From Paraburkholderia solitsugae (GTDB lineage: Bacteria > Pseudomonadota > Gammaproteobacteria > Burkholderiales > Burkholderiaceae), in contig NZ_WOEY01000072.1 of assembly GCF_013177695.1 (NCBI RefSeq), positions 1 through 35,958 on the forward strand: DNA of 35,958 nt, written 5' to 3'. Both the position numbers and the translations under genes were made by a program. Under the pieces are notes generated by a model. The model searched no databases and had not been told where the DNA came from. It saw only the letters and a program-made list of their open reading frames with translations. Below are positions 16,835-24,986 of the stretch, in pieces (position 1 is the first letter of the stretch; each line of letters starts with the position of its first letter).

Positions 16835-16873
16835 GCACCGTGCACCGTGCGTGTCGTGCACGGTGCACGGTGC
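16835..16873. repeat. Perfect 16-bp stem hairpin between the aldolase and reductase genes
   Basis: GCACCGTGCACCGTGC at 16835-16850 is the exact reverse complement of 16858-16873, with a 7-base loop. Each arm holds a repeated CCGTGCA unit, and the flanks (GCCGTTC and GAACGGGC) extend the symmetry imperfectly. There is no following run of thymines on either strand, so it is not a standard intrinsic terminator. It may stabilise the aldolase mRNA 3' end or separate expression of the two genes. Confidence 0.75.
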
Positions 16874-16885
16874 GAACGGGCAGTG

Positions 16886-17653
16886 TTAGTCAGCATATCC
16901 AGGGTTACGACGGTCGAGCCGGCGGAGCAGCCCGGGCCACACCAACGCACCAGGAGAGACGCCCCTCGTCGCCATCCGGATCTGCTCCTTGATGCCGTTG
17001 AGAATCGGCTGGGCGATGGGCGTCAGCTTTCCGCCGCCGGCCTGGGCACGCACCTGAATCATGCAGGCCACTTCAAAGAAGTACATAGCGACGAAGGCGT
17101 CTGCCGGCGCGGCGCCGACCGTCAGCAGGCCGTGGTTGCGCAGCATCAGGTAAGTGTTGCTGCCGAGGTCCTGAACGAGACGAGGCTTCTCGGCTTCATT
17201 GAGTGCGATGCCTTCGTAGTCGTGGTAGCCGAGCGACGCCAGCACACCGAGTGACTGCTGGGAGAGCGGCAGCAGCCCTGCCTCCTGCGCGGACACGGCC
17301 ACGCCGTTGACCGAGTGAGTGTGCATCACGCAATGGGCGTCTTCGCGTGCCGCATGCACGGCGCTATGGATCGTGAAACCGGCCGGATTGACGTCATAGG
17401 GCGACTCGGAAACCTTGCGGCCGTCGAGATCGATCTTGACCAGCGACGACGCGGTGATCTCGTCGAACATCATGCCGTATGGGTTGATCAGGAAATGGTG
17501 CTCCGGGCCGGGCACGCGTGCCGAGATGTGGGTAAACACCAGGTCGTCCCACCCAAACAGCGCAGTGAGGCGGTACGCCGCCGCGAGATTGACTCGCGCG
17601 TCCCATTCGGCGGGCGATACGTCGTTCTTCAGACTGACATCAGATGAGGCCAC
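16886..17653 (-). CDS. Class II aldolase/adducin family protein
   Basis: About 255 residues. Metal-binding histidines expected of the class II aldolase fold are visible in HSAVHAAR near 96-100, HTH at 111-113 and NHG at 174. The frame reaches an ATG at 17752, but the GTG at 17653 has GGAG seven bases upstream and gives the normal N-terminus (ASSDVSLKNDVSPAEWDAR). It is divergent from a Crp/Fnr regulator and upstream of the ketopantoate-reductase-like gene. Family members cleave sugar phosphates, or lack lyase activity and act as decarboxylases. Nothing here fixes the substrate. Confidence 0.9.
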   Translation of the reverse strand: MASSDVSLKNDVSPAEWDARVNLAAAYRLTALFGWDDLVFTHISARVPGPEHHFLINPYGMMFDEITASSLVKIDLDGRKVSESPYDVNPAGFTIHSAVHAAREDAHCVMHTHSVNGVAVSAQEAGLLPLSQQSLGVLASLGYHDYEGIALNEAEKPRLVQDLGSNTYLMLRNHGLLTVGAAPADAFVAMYFFEVACMIQVRAQAGGGKLTPIAQPILNGIKEQIRMATRGVSPGALVWPGLLRRLDRRNPGYAD

Positions 17654-17844
17654 GTCGACACTCCTTTTTCGATGATTCAAGCAAATGAAATAACCTGAGA
17701 CAACGCCCTGCGAATCGCACATCCGGTCCCGGTGGCGCAGCGGGTGCGTCACGGGCCAAAGTCATTGCGTCGTCAGATGCGAGTCCACATGATGTTCGCA
17801 AACCCGCCTAAAATCTGTCCGATACCCGACAGGTCGACGCGCCA

Positions 17845-18549
17845 ATGGAATCCAGCCTGCACCGCTACCGGTCACAACTCGAAACGACTCCGTGGTTTAA
17901 AGGCCTGCCTGTCGAGTTGCAGGACTATCTGATCAGCCATGCCAATCTGCTTACGCTGGAAAAGAGCCAGGTCCTGTATCGGCGTGGTGACCCGTCGTAT
18001 GGACTGTACGCCATACTGGGCGGCGCACTGGCTATCGGCACAGTCGGGCTGGATGGGAAAGAGGCGTTGCTCGCGGTGCTCGGACCGACTGCATGGTTAG
18101 GGGAAATCTCGCTGTTCGATGGGCTGCCACGTCCGAACGACGCCACTGCCATTAGCAGGACGCTTTTGCTGCACGTACCCGCGTCTGCGCTGCAAAGCCT
18201 GCTCGATTCCACGCCCCGCTATTGGCGCGATTTTGCGTTGTTGATGGCGCAAAGACTTCGGGTTTCGTTCGAGAACACCGAAGCAATGGCGCTGTTGCCC
18301 GCGGCGCAGCGCGTGGCGAGCCGCTTGTTGGTGATCGCGGGGGGGTATGGCGGCCTCAACGCTGCGCAGAGCAGGATAATGCTCTCACAAGACAGTTTCG
18401 CTTCAATGGTGTCCTTGTCGCGGCAAACCACGAATCAGTTGCTCAAGAATCTCGAAAGCCAACGCATAGTGAGCCTGAAATTCGGGGAAATCGTCATTCT
18501 GGATTTCGACCGGTTGCGGGCGGCGAGTCTTGGCGAGTCGAATCTGTGA
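17845..18549 (+). CDS. Crp/Fnr-family transcriptional regulator
   Basis: The 234-residue protein has a cyclic-nucleotide-binding-like beta barrel from about residue 30 to 115 (LYRRGDPSYGLYAILGGALAI, GEISLFDGLPR) and a C-terminal winged helix with SRQTTNQLLKNLESQRIV near 190-207. There is no N-terminal cluster of cysteines, so an Fnr-type iron-sulfur sensor is unlikely. The phosphate-binding Arg-Ser of classical CRP is replaced by Arg-Pro, so the ligand may not be cAMP. It is divergent from the class II aldolase across 191 bp and may regulate it, itself, or the channel gene downstream. No strong ribosome site is seen. Confidence 0.9.
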   Translation: MESSLHRYRSQLETTPWFKGLPVELQDYLISHANLLTLEKSQVLYRRGDPSYGLYAILGGALAIGTVGLDGKEALLAVLGPTAWLGEISLFDGLPRPNDATAISRTLLLHVPASALQSLLDSTPRYWRDFALLMAQRLRVSFENTEAMALLPAAQRVASRLLVIAGGYGGLNAAQSRIMLSQDSFASMVSLSRQTTNQLLKNLESQRIVSLKFGEIVILDFDRLRAASLGESNL

Positions 18550-18714
18550 GCGTGCCGTGTGATGCATTGCGTACGCGCCAATACATGGCATGGTGGACAG
18601 CAAACTACTCCGAGCGCCCGTTTAGCCCCGGACGATTATTCTGGATTGACTACGTCGTAATATCCATTTTGGCTTCGGACCATGAGAGGCCAGAAAATCT
18701 ACGAGGTTCATGAG

Positions 18715-19110
18715 ATGGACAATGCTCCCAAGCACGATGTTCGCGCCCAGATCCGGCCGCGCCATGCGATTGCCGAGTTTTCGAGGGTCCTTTGGCATCT
18801 GCGAAGCATTCTGACTAGTCTGCTGGTTCTTTTCCTTATTCTTTCGGTCACGATGTATTACGTTGGCGGTGCTATCGATACAAGCACACGAGTGCACTCA
18901 TCGTTTGGCGAAACTTTCTACTTTTGTGCGATCACCGCACTGACCATCGGTTACGGCGACGTGATACCGACCACGGCGCTTGGGCGAATCGTCGCGGTAT
19001 TACTCGGGATGCTCGGTCTGTTGACGACGGGTGTCGTAACCGGTTGCGCGGTTTACGGTATTCAGATGGCTGCGCAGCGGGCCGGCTTCCACCCCGGTAC
19101 GCGTGGATGA
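18715..19110 (+). CDS. Two-helix potassium channel family protein
   Basis: This small membrane protein of 131 residues has two transmembrane helices (ILTSLLVLFLILSVTMYYVGG and RIVAVLLGMLGLLTTGVV) around a pore loop with the selectivity filter TIGYGD at about residues 76-81. This is the minimal KcsA-like channel layout, with no RCK or other ligand domain attached. The frame is open from an ATG at 18682. The ATG at 18715 (MDNAPKHDV) follows GAGG more closely and is preferred. It lies between the Crp/Fnr gene and a glycosyltransferase on the same strand. Gating cannot be inferred. Confidence 0.9.
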   Translation: MDNAPKHDVRAQIRPRHAIAEFSRVLWHLRSILTSLLVLFLILSVTMYYVGGAIDTSTRVHSSFGETFYFCAITALTIGYGDVIPTTALGRIVAVLLGMLGLLTTGVVTGCAVYGIQMAAQRAGFHPGTRG

Positions 19111-19188
19111 CAGCTGGCGTCCAGTCAGGTCGACCTTCGTGTCCGTCAAAATCAGATTTCCTCCGCCCATCAGGAGCCGTCGCAAACC

Positions 19189-20442
19189 ATGAAATTCGTC
19201 GTCGTCACTTACGGTACCGAAGGTGATACACGTCCGCTGGCCGCGCTGTGCGCGGCCTTGATCAGTGCCGGTCATGAAGCCCGGTTGCTCGCCGACCACG
19301 CAACGCTCGGTTCGGCGAAAGCATTGGGTGTTCCTGTGACTGCATTGGCCGGCGATATCAAGGCGACGCTGCAACCCGCGCTTTCGAGCGCCGGTGCTGT
19401 CGCAGGAAGAAGCCGTTTCAAAGGCACCGCGAACGCGCTTGCGGGTATTGCGAACAGCAATGCTGAGCTCTGGCTCCGTGAAACGGTCAGGGCGGGGGCG
19501 GGATGCGATGCCGTTATCGTCTCGGGTCTCGCGGCGTTCGTCGGATTGTCGGCGGCTGAATACCTTGGCGTAACGGCTATTGGCACAGGACTCATCCCCA
19601 TCACACCGACGGCGGCGTTTGCCTCGCCGTTCTTTCCGCCATCGCGCGTTCCATCATTCCTGAATCGCGTCAGTCATGAATTCGTCAATGGATTTCTTTG
19701 GCGCGCGTTTCGCAAGAGCATCAATGCGGCGCGGGAGAATGTTTGCGGCCTTCCTCCGCGGCGCGATCTTTGGAACGATCATCCGATGCTTTATGGCATT
19801 TCTCCGAGCCTTCTGCCTCGGCCGGAGGACTGGCCTTCTAACGCGCACCTATGTGGGCAATGGATCACGCCTTCGGCCGGCTGGTCCCCGCCGCGGGATC
19901 TGACGAACTTTCTCGCGAAGGGTGAGGCACCGATCTACGTCGGCTTTGGCAGCATGACGTCTTTCGATACGCGGAAGGCGCTGCAGGAAGTGATCACTGC
20001 GGCCGGTGGTCGACGGGTGTTGTTCCATCCAGGATGGAGTAGTGCGGATACCTCAATGCTGCCCGCAAACTTTCATGTGGTCGGCGACATGCCTCACGAA
20101 TGGCTTTTCCCGAGGACGTCGATGGTCATCCATCATGGCGGCTCGGGTACCAGTCACTCGGCGGCGCGGGCTGGCGTTCCCTCTGTCGTGGTTCCTTTTG
20201 CCGGCGATCAGTTCTTTTGGGCGGACCGGCTCCGGCGCGCTGGCGTTGCGCCCGGCCCAGTGGACGGAAAGAAGCTGCGGGCATCCTCGCTTTCACGCGC
20301 AATTGAATTCGCTGAGCGAGCGGAAGTGCGTGCCCGCGCTCGAACGCTCGGCATACACATGCAGGCCGAAAACGGTCTGACGCAGGCCGTCTCCTCTATC
20401 GAGGAGATCGCGGCGAAGGAACGGTCCTCGCTGCTGGCTTAG
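19189..20442 (+). CDS. MGT/UGT-type glycosyltransferase (GT1-like)
   Basis: The 417-residue protein starts MKFVVVTYGTEGDTRPLAAL, the acceptor-domain opening of macrolide and sterol glycosyltransferases. Near residue 314 it has the sugar-nucleotide signature HHGGSGTSHSAARAGVPS, followed by PFAGDQFFWADRL. Such GT-B enzymes move a sugar from a UDP- or dTDP-sugar to a small lipophilic acceptor; RhlB and sterol glucosyltransferases are relatives. AGGAG lies about twelve bases before ATG. The gene is alone, with the K+ channel gene 78 bp upstream and an SDR converging downstream. The acceptor is not known. Confidence 0.9.
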   Translation: MKFVVVTYGTEGDTRPLAALCAALISAGHEARLLADHATLGSAKALGVPVTALAGDIKATLQPALSSAGAVAGRSRFKGTANALAGIANSNAELWLRETVRAGAGCDAVIVSGLAAFVGLSAAEYLGVTAIGTGLIPITPTAAFASPFFPPSRVPSFLNRVSHEFVNGFLWRAFRKSINAARENVCGLPPRRDLWNDHPMLYGISPSLLPRPEDWPSNAHLCGQWITPSAGWSPPRDLTNFLAKGEAPIYVGFGSMTSFDTRKALQEVITAAGGRRVLFHPGWSSADTSMLPANFHVVGDMPHEWLFPRTSMVIHHGGSGTSHSAARAGVPSVVVPFAGDQFFWADRLRRAGVAPGPVDGKKLRASSLSRAIEFAERAEVRARARTLGIHMQAENGLTQAVSSIEEIAAKERSSLLA

Positions 20443-20548
20443 TTTGCGACCGTCGGATTGTCTGGCGATAGCAGCTAAACGCCGGTAGCTCAAGGCAGCG
20501 CGTCGCTGTCCTGAGCTGATCCGGCGGCGACCGGAAAGTCGTGCCCGT

Positions 20549-21325
20549 TCACCCCTTGCGGAACAAGGGTGCGCCCCATGGCGCACCCGTTGTGCCGCCG
20601 TCGACGACAATTTCCGCGGCTGTGATTCCCGACGCATCGTCGGACGCGAGGAAAAGCGCGGCCTTGGCAACTTCCTCAGGTGTAGCGAGGCGAGCCAGCG
20701 GAATACGCGGCGCGAGCACCTCTTCGGTCCCGTCGAGCGTCGCGCCGGCCCGTGCGCCGCGCGTCCAGATCGGTGTGCGCGTGCCGCCTGGGATCACGGT
20801 GTTGACGCGAATGCCACGCTGCACGAGTTCGGACGCAAACACCTTTGCCATCCCGGTGACGCCAGCCTTTGTAGCGGAATAGGCGGCTGACCCAGGCGAG
20901 CCCAGTTCGCGCATCACGGAACCGTTCAATACGATCGAGCCGCCTGCGCTCATCAACGTGAGGGCCGATTGAACCGTGAGAAAGACGCCGGTGAGATTGG
21001 TGCGAAGAATCGCTTCGAACGCAGCGGCGGTTGTGCCGCCAAGCGGTGTCGGACCGGAGATCCCGGCGTTGGCGAACACGATGTCGAGCGACCCGAATGC
21101 TTCCTGGATCTGCTTGAACATCGACGCGATCGCGGTTTCATCGTCGAGATCCGCCTCTATGCCTAGCGCGTTCTCGCCTAGCTCGGATACTGCCTGATCC
21201 AGTTTTGCGCGATCGCGGCCAGTGATCGCAACACGGGCGCCTTCAGCGATCAAAAGCTTCGCCGCAGCAAAGCCAATGCCGCTGTTGCCACCGGTTACGA
21301 GAGCTGTCTTTCCAGTAAAACGCAT
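20549..21325 (-). CDS. SDR-family oxidoreductase divergent from a TetR gene
   Basis: This 258-residue classical SDR has TGGNSGIG at residues 11-18, NAG near 88, a serine in IVLNGSV, and YSATK as the catalytic pair. The C-terminus is extended by about ten residues (GGTTGAPWGAPLFRKG). ATG 21325 has GGAG six bases upstream; the in-frame ATG at 21358 does not. It converges with the glycosyltransferase and is divergent from the TetR gene at 21530, with repeated CATGCAGA motifs between, so TetR control is likely. The substrate is unknown. Confidence 0.92.
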   Translation of the reverse strand: MRFTGKTALVTGGNSGIGFAAAKLLIAEGARVAITGRDRAKLDQAVSELGENALGIEADLDDETAIASMFKQIQEAFGSLDIVFANAGISGPTPLGGTTAAAFEAILRTNLTGVFLTVQSALTLMSAGGSIVLNGSVMRELGSPGSAAYSATKAGVTGMAKVFASELVQRGIRVNTVIPGGTRTPIWTRGARAGATLDGTEEVLAPRIPLARLATPEEVAKAALFLASDDASGITAAEIVVDGGTTGAPWGAPLFRKG

Positions 21326-21452
21326 GTCCTTCTCCTGTCTATTACGCCGTGAGATCACGTCAAAAGCCGCGCTTGCTGACGGCGCGAAAACCCCTTACGC
21401 GCGGCTGGATAGCCGCTGCATTCGAACCCGCATGAGTGTCGTCAACATCTCA

Positions 21453-21504
21453 TTCTGCATGTTGAGCATCATGCAGAAATTTAGTATTATAATCATCATG
21501 CAGA
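21453..21504. promoter_or_regulatory. Repeated CATGCAGA operator between an SDR gene and its TetR
   Basis: TTCTGCATG at 21453-21461 and CATGCAGAA at 21470-21478 are perfect inverted arms with an 8-bp spacer. A third CATGCAGA occurs at 21497-21504. Between the second and third copies lies TATAAT at 21488-21493 (plus) overlapping ATTATA at 21486-21491, which is TATAAT on the minus strand. Shared -10 elements framed by operator copies fit repression of both divergent genes by the TetR at 21530. Confidence 0.6.
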
Positions 21505-21529
21505 TTGTCAAGGGCAGGGAGGCGAAAAA

Positions 21530-22111
21530 GTGGGTTATTCGCAGGCACAAAAGGCTGAGAGCAGGCAGCGCGTTCTGGAGACCGCGTCACGGCAGATTCG
21601 TGAACACGGCATCGAGGCGCTTGGCGTTGCCGACTGCATGCGCAGTGCGGGGCTCACGCATGGCGCGTTCTACGGCCATTTTTCATCGCGTGATGCATTG
21701 ATCCTGGAAGCGCTCGAGCACGCAGTCATTCAGGGCGAGAAGCGCATCGCGTCTCTCGCAACGGGGGCAGGAAAGCATGGGGAAACGCCTCTGCAGTCCA
21801 TTGCTGAGGGTTTCCTTAGTGAGCGTCACGTGAAGAATCCCGGCAATGGATGTGCGCTGTGCGCACTCGCCGGAGAAGCGCGCCATGCGAATCCGGACGT
21901 CAGAGAACAGCTCACGAAGTACGTGCGCAAACTGGCGTCACGAATAGCGCAGGCCGCATCCAGCGACAGCGAAACGCCGGTGCTGGGTATTGTCGCGACC
22001 ATCGTGGGGGCCATTACGCTTGCGCGCGCAGTGGACGACGACAAACTGGCGAAATCGATTCTTTCCGAGTCGCTCGCGTTGGTTATGAGCCAGGACGGCG
22101 GCGCGCAGTAG
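21530..22111 (+). CDS. TetR/AcrR-family transcriptional regulator
   Basis: The 193-residue product begins at a GTG preceded by GGGAGG. Its N-terminal helix-turn-helix includes RVLETASRQIREHGIEAL and GLTHGAFYGHFSSRDAL, and the C-terminal helical domain contains GNGCALCALAGEARHANPDV. This subgroup often pairs with a divergent oxidoreductase and responds to reactive or xenobiotic compounds. Here it faces the SDR at 20549-21325 across a gap holding three copies of one motif. The cysteine pair in CALCAL could be a sensing site, but that is speculation. Confidence 0.92.
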   Translation: MGYSQAQKAESRQRVLETASRQIREHGIEALGVADCMRSAGLTHGAFYGHFSSRDALILEALEHAVIQGEKRIASLATGAGKHGETPLQSIAEGFLSERHVKNPGNGCALCALAGEARHANPDVREQLTKYVRKLASRIAQAASSDSETPVLGIVATIVGAITLARAVDDDKLAKSILSESLALVMSQDGGAQ

Positions 22112-22213
22112 CCTTACCCTGGCGGCGGCTGTTCCGCACTGGAAACGCGCGGCAACGACGCTGACCCCGCCGTACCCTGATCACCTTTCTTCGATGTCAG
22201 TAACGCCGCCGTA

Positions 22214-23116
22214 TCAATTCGCATCACGCACCCACGTGCCCCCATGCGCCGCAGCCTGCGCAGCGGGCGAGGTCGCAAGATAAGCCAGCGCCTGCTCGGT
22301 GGAACCTTCGTGATGCGGCGTATAGCGCGGATTGAAATAGCGTAGCGCTGCCGCGATCATTTTCCAGAACGACGGCAGGCAACGGCGCCGCGCTCCAGCG
22401 CGCCAGCCGAGGATAAAGCCTCGGTAAGTGCCGGCGCCGGGATCGCGCTGATGCATGAAGCGCGCACCGCGCGTGAGAAAGTACAGCAGAAGCATGACGG
22501 TCGAAAGCATGTGAAAGCAGCGTTCGAAGTAGGTGCCGCCCATATGCCGGAAGATATCGAAGGCGACGGTGCGATGCTCGACTTCTTCGGCGCCGTGCCA
22601 GCGCAGCAGATCGAGCATGGTGGGGTCGGCATGGGCGGCATCGAGCCCGTCGGCATTGAGCACCCAATTGCCGAGGTAACCGAAAAAGTGTTCCAGCGCG
22701 GCGATGATGCCAAGCTGTTGGCGCAGCCAGAAGTGCGTTTTGCCGATCTTCAGCCCAAGCGGTTGCTCGCCGAGCAGCTTGCCGAATAGCCAGTCGAGTT
22801 TCCGGGTGAAGGGTTGCGTGTCGATGCCGTGGGCCTTGTAGTAGTGCGTAAGAACCCCGCCGTGCGAGCGCGAATGCACCGCTTCCTGCCTGAGGAACCC
22901 CTGTGCGTCGTCGTGCAACGCCGGGTCGGTGATGAGCGGCAGCGCCTTGTTGTAGACGCGGCAGAACCATAGTTCGCCGGCGGGGAACAGCAGGTTCAGC
23001 ACATTGATGATGTGCGTGCTCGACGGGTCACCGGGAATCCACTGGATGGGCGTTTGGCTCCAGTCGAACTTCACATGGCGTGCCTTGATCTTGTATTGGG
23101 TGTGTTCTTCGGTCAT
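22214..23116 (-). CDS. PF10118-type predicted metal-dependent hydrolase (ferritin-like helical protein)
   Basis: The 300-residue protein is mainly helical. It has paired Glu/His motifs that would build a di-metal site: QEAVHSRSH at about 78-85, LEHFF at 141-145, and HGAEEVEHR at 174-182. This pattern matches the family named metal-dependent hydrolase (PF10118), although the ligands resemble ferritin-like diiron proteins and the reaction is unproven. GGAG precedes the ATG at 23116. It is the last gene of a three-gene minus-strand unit, 40 bp after the hydrolase-SDR fusion. The hydrophobic middle (STVMLLLYFLTRG) may contact a membrane or a lipid substrate. Confidence 0.87.
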   Translation of the reverse strand: MTEEHTQYKIKARHVKFDWSQTPIQWIPGDPSSTHIINVLNLLFPAGELWFCRVYNKALPLITDPALHDDAQGFLRQEAVHSRSHGGVLTHYYKAHGIDTQPFTRKLDWLFGKLLGEQPLGLKIGKTHFWLRQQLGIIAALEHFFGYLGNWVLNADGLDAAHADPTMLDLLRWHGAEEVEHRTVAFDIFRHMGGTYFERCFHMLSTVMLLLYFLTRGARFMHQRDPGAGTYRGFILGWRAGARRRCLPSFWKMIAAALRYFNPRYTPHHEGSTEQALAYLATSPAAQAAAHGGTWVRDAN

Positions 23117-23156
23117 GACGGTCTCCGGCGTCCGGTGGGTGATGTCAACGCTGAGG

Positions 23157-24986
23157 TCAGCGCGGCACCATGCTGATGCGGGCGAGCGCCCGGGCTAGCC
23201 AGGGCAGATGGCGCGAGATGAAACGCATGGAATGCGCCTCGATGCCGATCGCAACCACAGGCTTGTTGTGCAAGACCGCGCGGAGCGCTGCTTTCGCGAC
23301 TGTCTCGGGTTGCAGCCCGCGCATCTGGTAAAGCCTGGTGGCTTTCTGGCGCATGCGTTCCTGGTCCTGGGCGCCGGTGCCGACATACTGGGTCGAGGCC
23401 ATGATGCCGGTCTCGGCGAACCCCGGGCAGATCGCGCTGACGCCGATCCCGTGTTCCGCGAGTTCTCCGCGCATGCATTCGCTTAACATCAGCACTGCCG
23501 CCTTGGTGGTCGCGTAGGCGGGCAGGTCGCGCGATGGCGCGAAGGCTGCGGCTGAGGCGGTGTTGACGATGTGCCCGCCATTACCGCGTTTCACCATCTG
23601 CCGGGCGAACAGACGCGCACCGTGAATCACTCCCCATAGGTTGACGTGGAGAATCCGCTCCCAGTCCTGCGCCGAGGTGTCGAGCACACCGCCTGCCATG
23701 CCAATGCCGGCATTGTTGACCACGATATCGGCACCACCCAGTTCCGTCCCGATCCAGTTTGCCAACGCTTCCATTTGATCAGCGCTGCCCACGTCGACCT
23801 TGCGCGCATAGGCCTGTTGGCCTAACAGCCTGACCAGCGTCGCAGTGCGTTCCGCGCTTGCCGCGTCGATATCGACTGCCATCACGGACGCGCCTTGCTT
23901 CGCGAATTCCAGCGCGATGCATCGCCCAATGCCGCTGCCCGCGCCGGTCACGACCGCGAGCTTGCCGCCAAGTGGTCTACGCGGGGCGGTCATCCGCGCG
24001 GCGTCCATACGGGCGCGTTGCAGAGCCTCCGGTTCGGCGCCGCCTTCGGTGTGATTGACGAGATCACGCACCATCTGCGCCATCTGTTCGGCATGGGTGA
24101 CCGGCACCCAATGTCGCGCGACCAGTTCACGGCGCCAGTAGGTCGGCACCCATCGCGACAGATCCTCGGACAGCGCCGGGCTGACGTATTTGTCCAGCGT
24201 CGGCACGATCACCTGAACCGGCGCGTGTGCGTAGCGCTTGCGCGGCGTGAACAGGCAGCGGATGAAGTTGGCGCGGTACAGCGATACCCCGCGTACGCCG
24301 TCCTGCGTTTGTGTCGGGCGAGGCGCGATCCTTGTCTTCTCCACACGACGCAGCACCCGTGGCCACGCGCGGCCGAGCCACAAACGCCAGGTCAAGCCGG
24401 GGAGCACCGGCAAGTGAAACATCAGCACGTACCAGGACCGCACCAGTTGACCCATGAGCTTGCCGATCGAGCGCGGCGTGGGGCGCAGCAACTGTGCTCG
24501 CATCCAGTAAGCGACATGGTCGAGGCACGGGCCGGAGCATGACGTGTACGAGGCAATGCGTCCGCGCAACCGCTCTTCGGTGACGAATTCCCAGCCCTGG
24601 ATCGAGCCCCAGTCGTGCGCGACCAGATGGACGGCGCGTTGGGGGCTCACGGCATCGATGACGGCGATAAAGTCGTCAGTGAGTGTGTCCAGCCGGTATG
24701 CCGAGGTGCGCTTTGGCGCAGTGGATTGGCCCGCACCGCGAACATCGTAGGCCACGACGTGGAAATCGTTTGCCAGCAGCACGGCCAGCGCGTCCCAGAC
24801 TTCGCTGGTGTCGGGGTAGCCGTGCACCAGCATCACGGTTGGCCGGGTGGGGTCGCCCCACGCTTTGGCAGCAAGCGTCACGTCGCCCGAGCACACCGTG
24901 AAACGGGTGGGATGCATTGCTGGCGGCGCCTCATAGAGTGTGGGCGGTACGGGTTCGGTCAAGAGCTGCATGTGCGCCTCCGTCAT
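23157..24986 (-). CDS. Alpha/beta hydrolase-SDR fusion protein (EphD-like)
   Basis: The 609-residue protein joins two enzymes. Residues 30-315 are an alpha/beta hydrolase with oxyanion-site HGYP at 55-58, nucleophile Asp125 in VAHDWGS and a histidine at about 298 in VTHAEQ, as in epoxide hydrolases. Residues 338-609 are a classical SDR with TGAGSGIG at 347-354, NNAG at 424-427, Ser478 and the Tyr491/Lys495 pair (YATTK). This order matches mycobacterial EphD. The ATG at 24986 overlaps the stop of the upstream gene by four bases (ATGA), showing translational coupling; a second ATG (residue 6) is possible. Epoxide opening followed by alcohol oxidation on one lipid substrate is inferred. Confidence 0.92.
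   Translation of the reverse strand: MTEAHMQLLTEPVPPTLYEAPPAMHPTRFTVCSGDVTLAAKAWGDPTRPTVMLVHGYPDTSEVWDALAVLLANDFHVVAYDVRGAGQSTAPKRTSAYRLDTLTDDFIAVIDAVSPQRAVHLVAHDWGSIQGWEFVTEERLRGRIASYTSCSGPCLDHVAYWMRAQLLRPTPRSIGKLMGQLVRSWYVLMFHLPVLPGLTWRLWLGRAWPRVLRRVEKTRIAPRPTQTQDGVRGVSLYRANFIRCLFTPRKRYAHAPVQVIVPTLDKYVSPALSEDLSRWVPTYWRRELVARHWVPVTHAEQMAQMVRDLVNHTEGGAEPEALQRARMDAARMTAPRRPLGGKLAVVTGAGSGIGRCIALEFAKQGASVMAVDIDAASAERTATLVRLLGQQAYARKVDVGSADQMEALANWIGTELGGADIVVNNAGIGMAGGVLDTSAQDWERILHVNLWGVIHGARLFARQMVKRGNGGHIVNTASAAAFAPSRDLPAYATTKAAVLMLSECMRGELAEHGIGVSAICPGFAETGIMASTQYVGTGAQDQERMRQKATRLYQMRGLQPETVAKAALRAVLHNKPVVAIGIEAHSMRFISRHLPWLARALARISMVPR

Noticed and set aside
22224..22970. A 248-codon second frame on the same strand within the PF10118 gene
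   Set aside because: Ala/Arg-rich composition and no start signal; the PF10118 frame has conserved Glu/His motifs.
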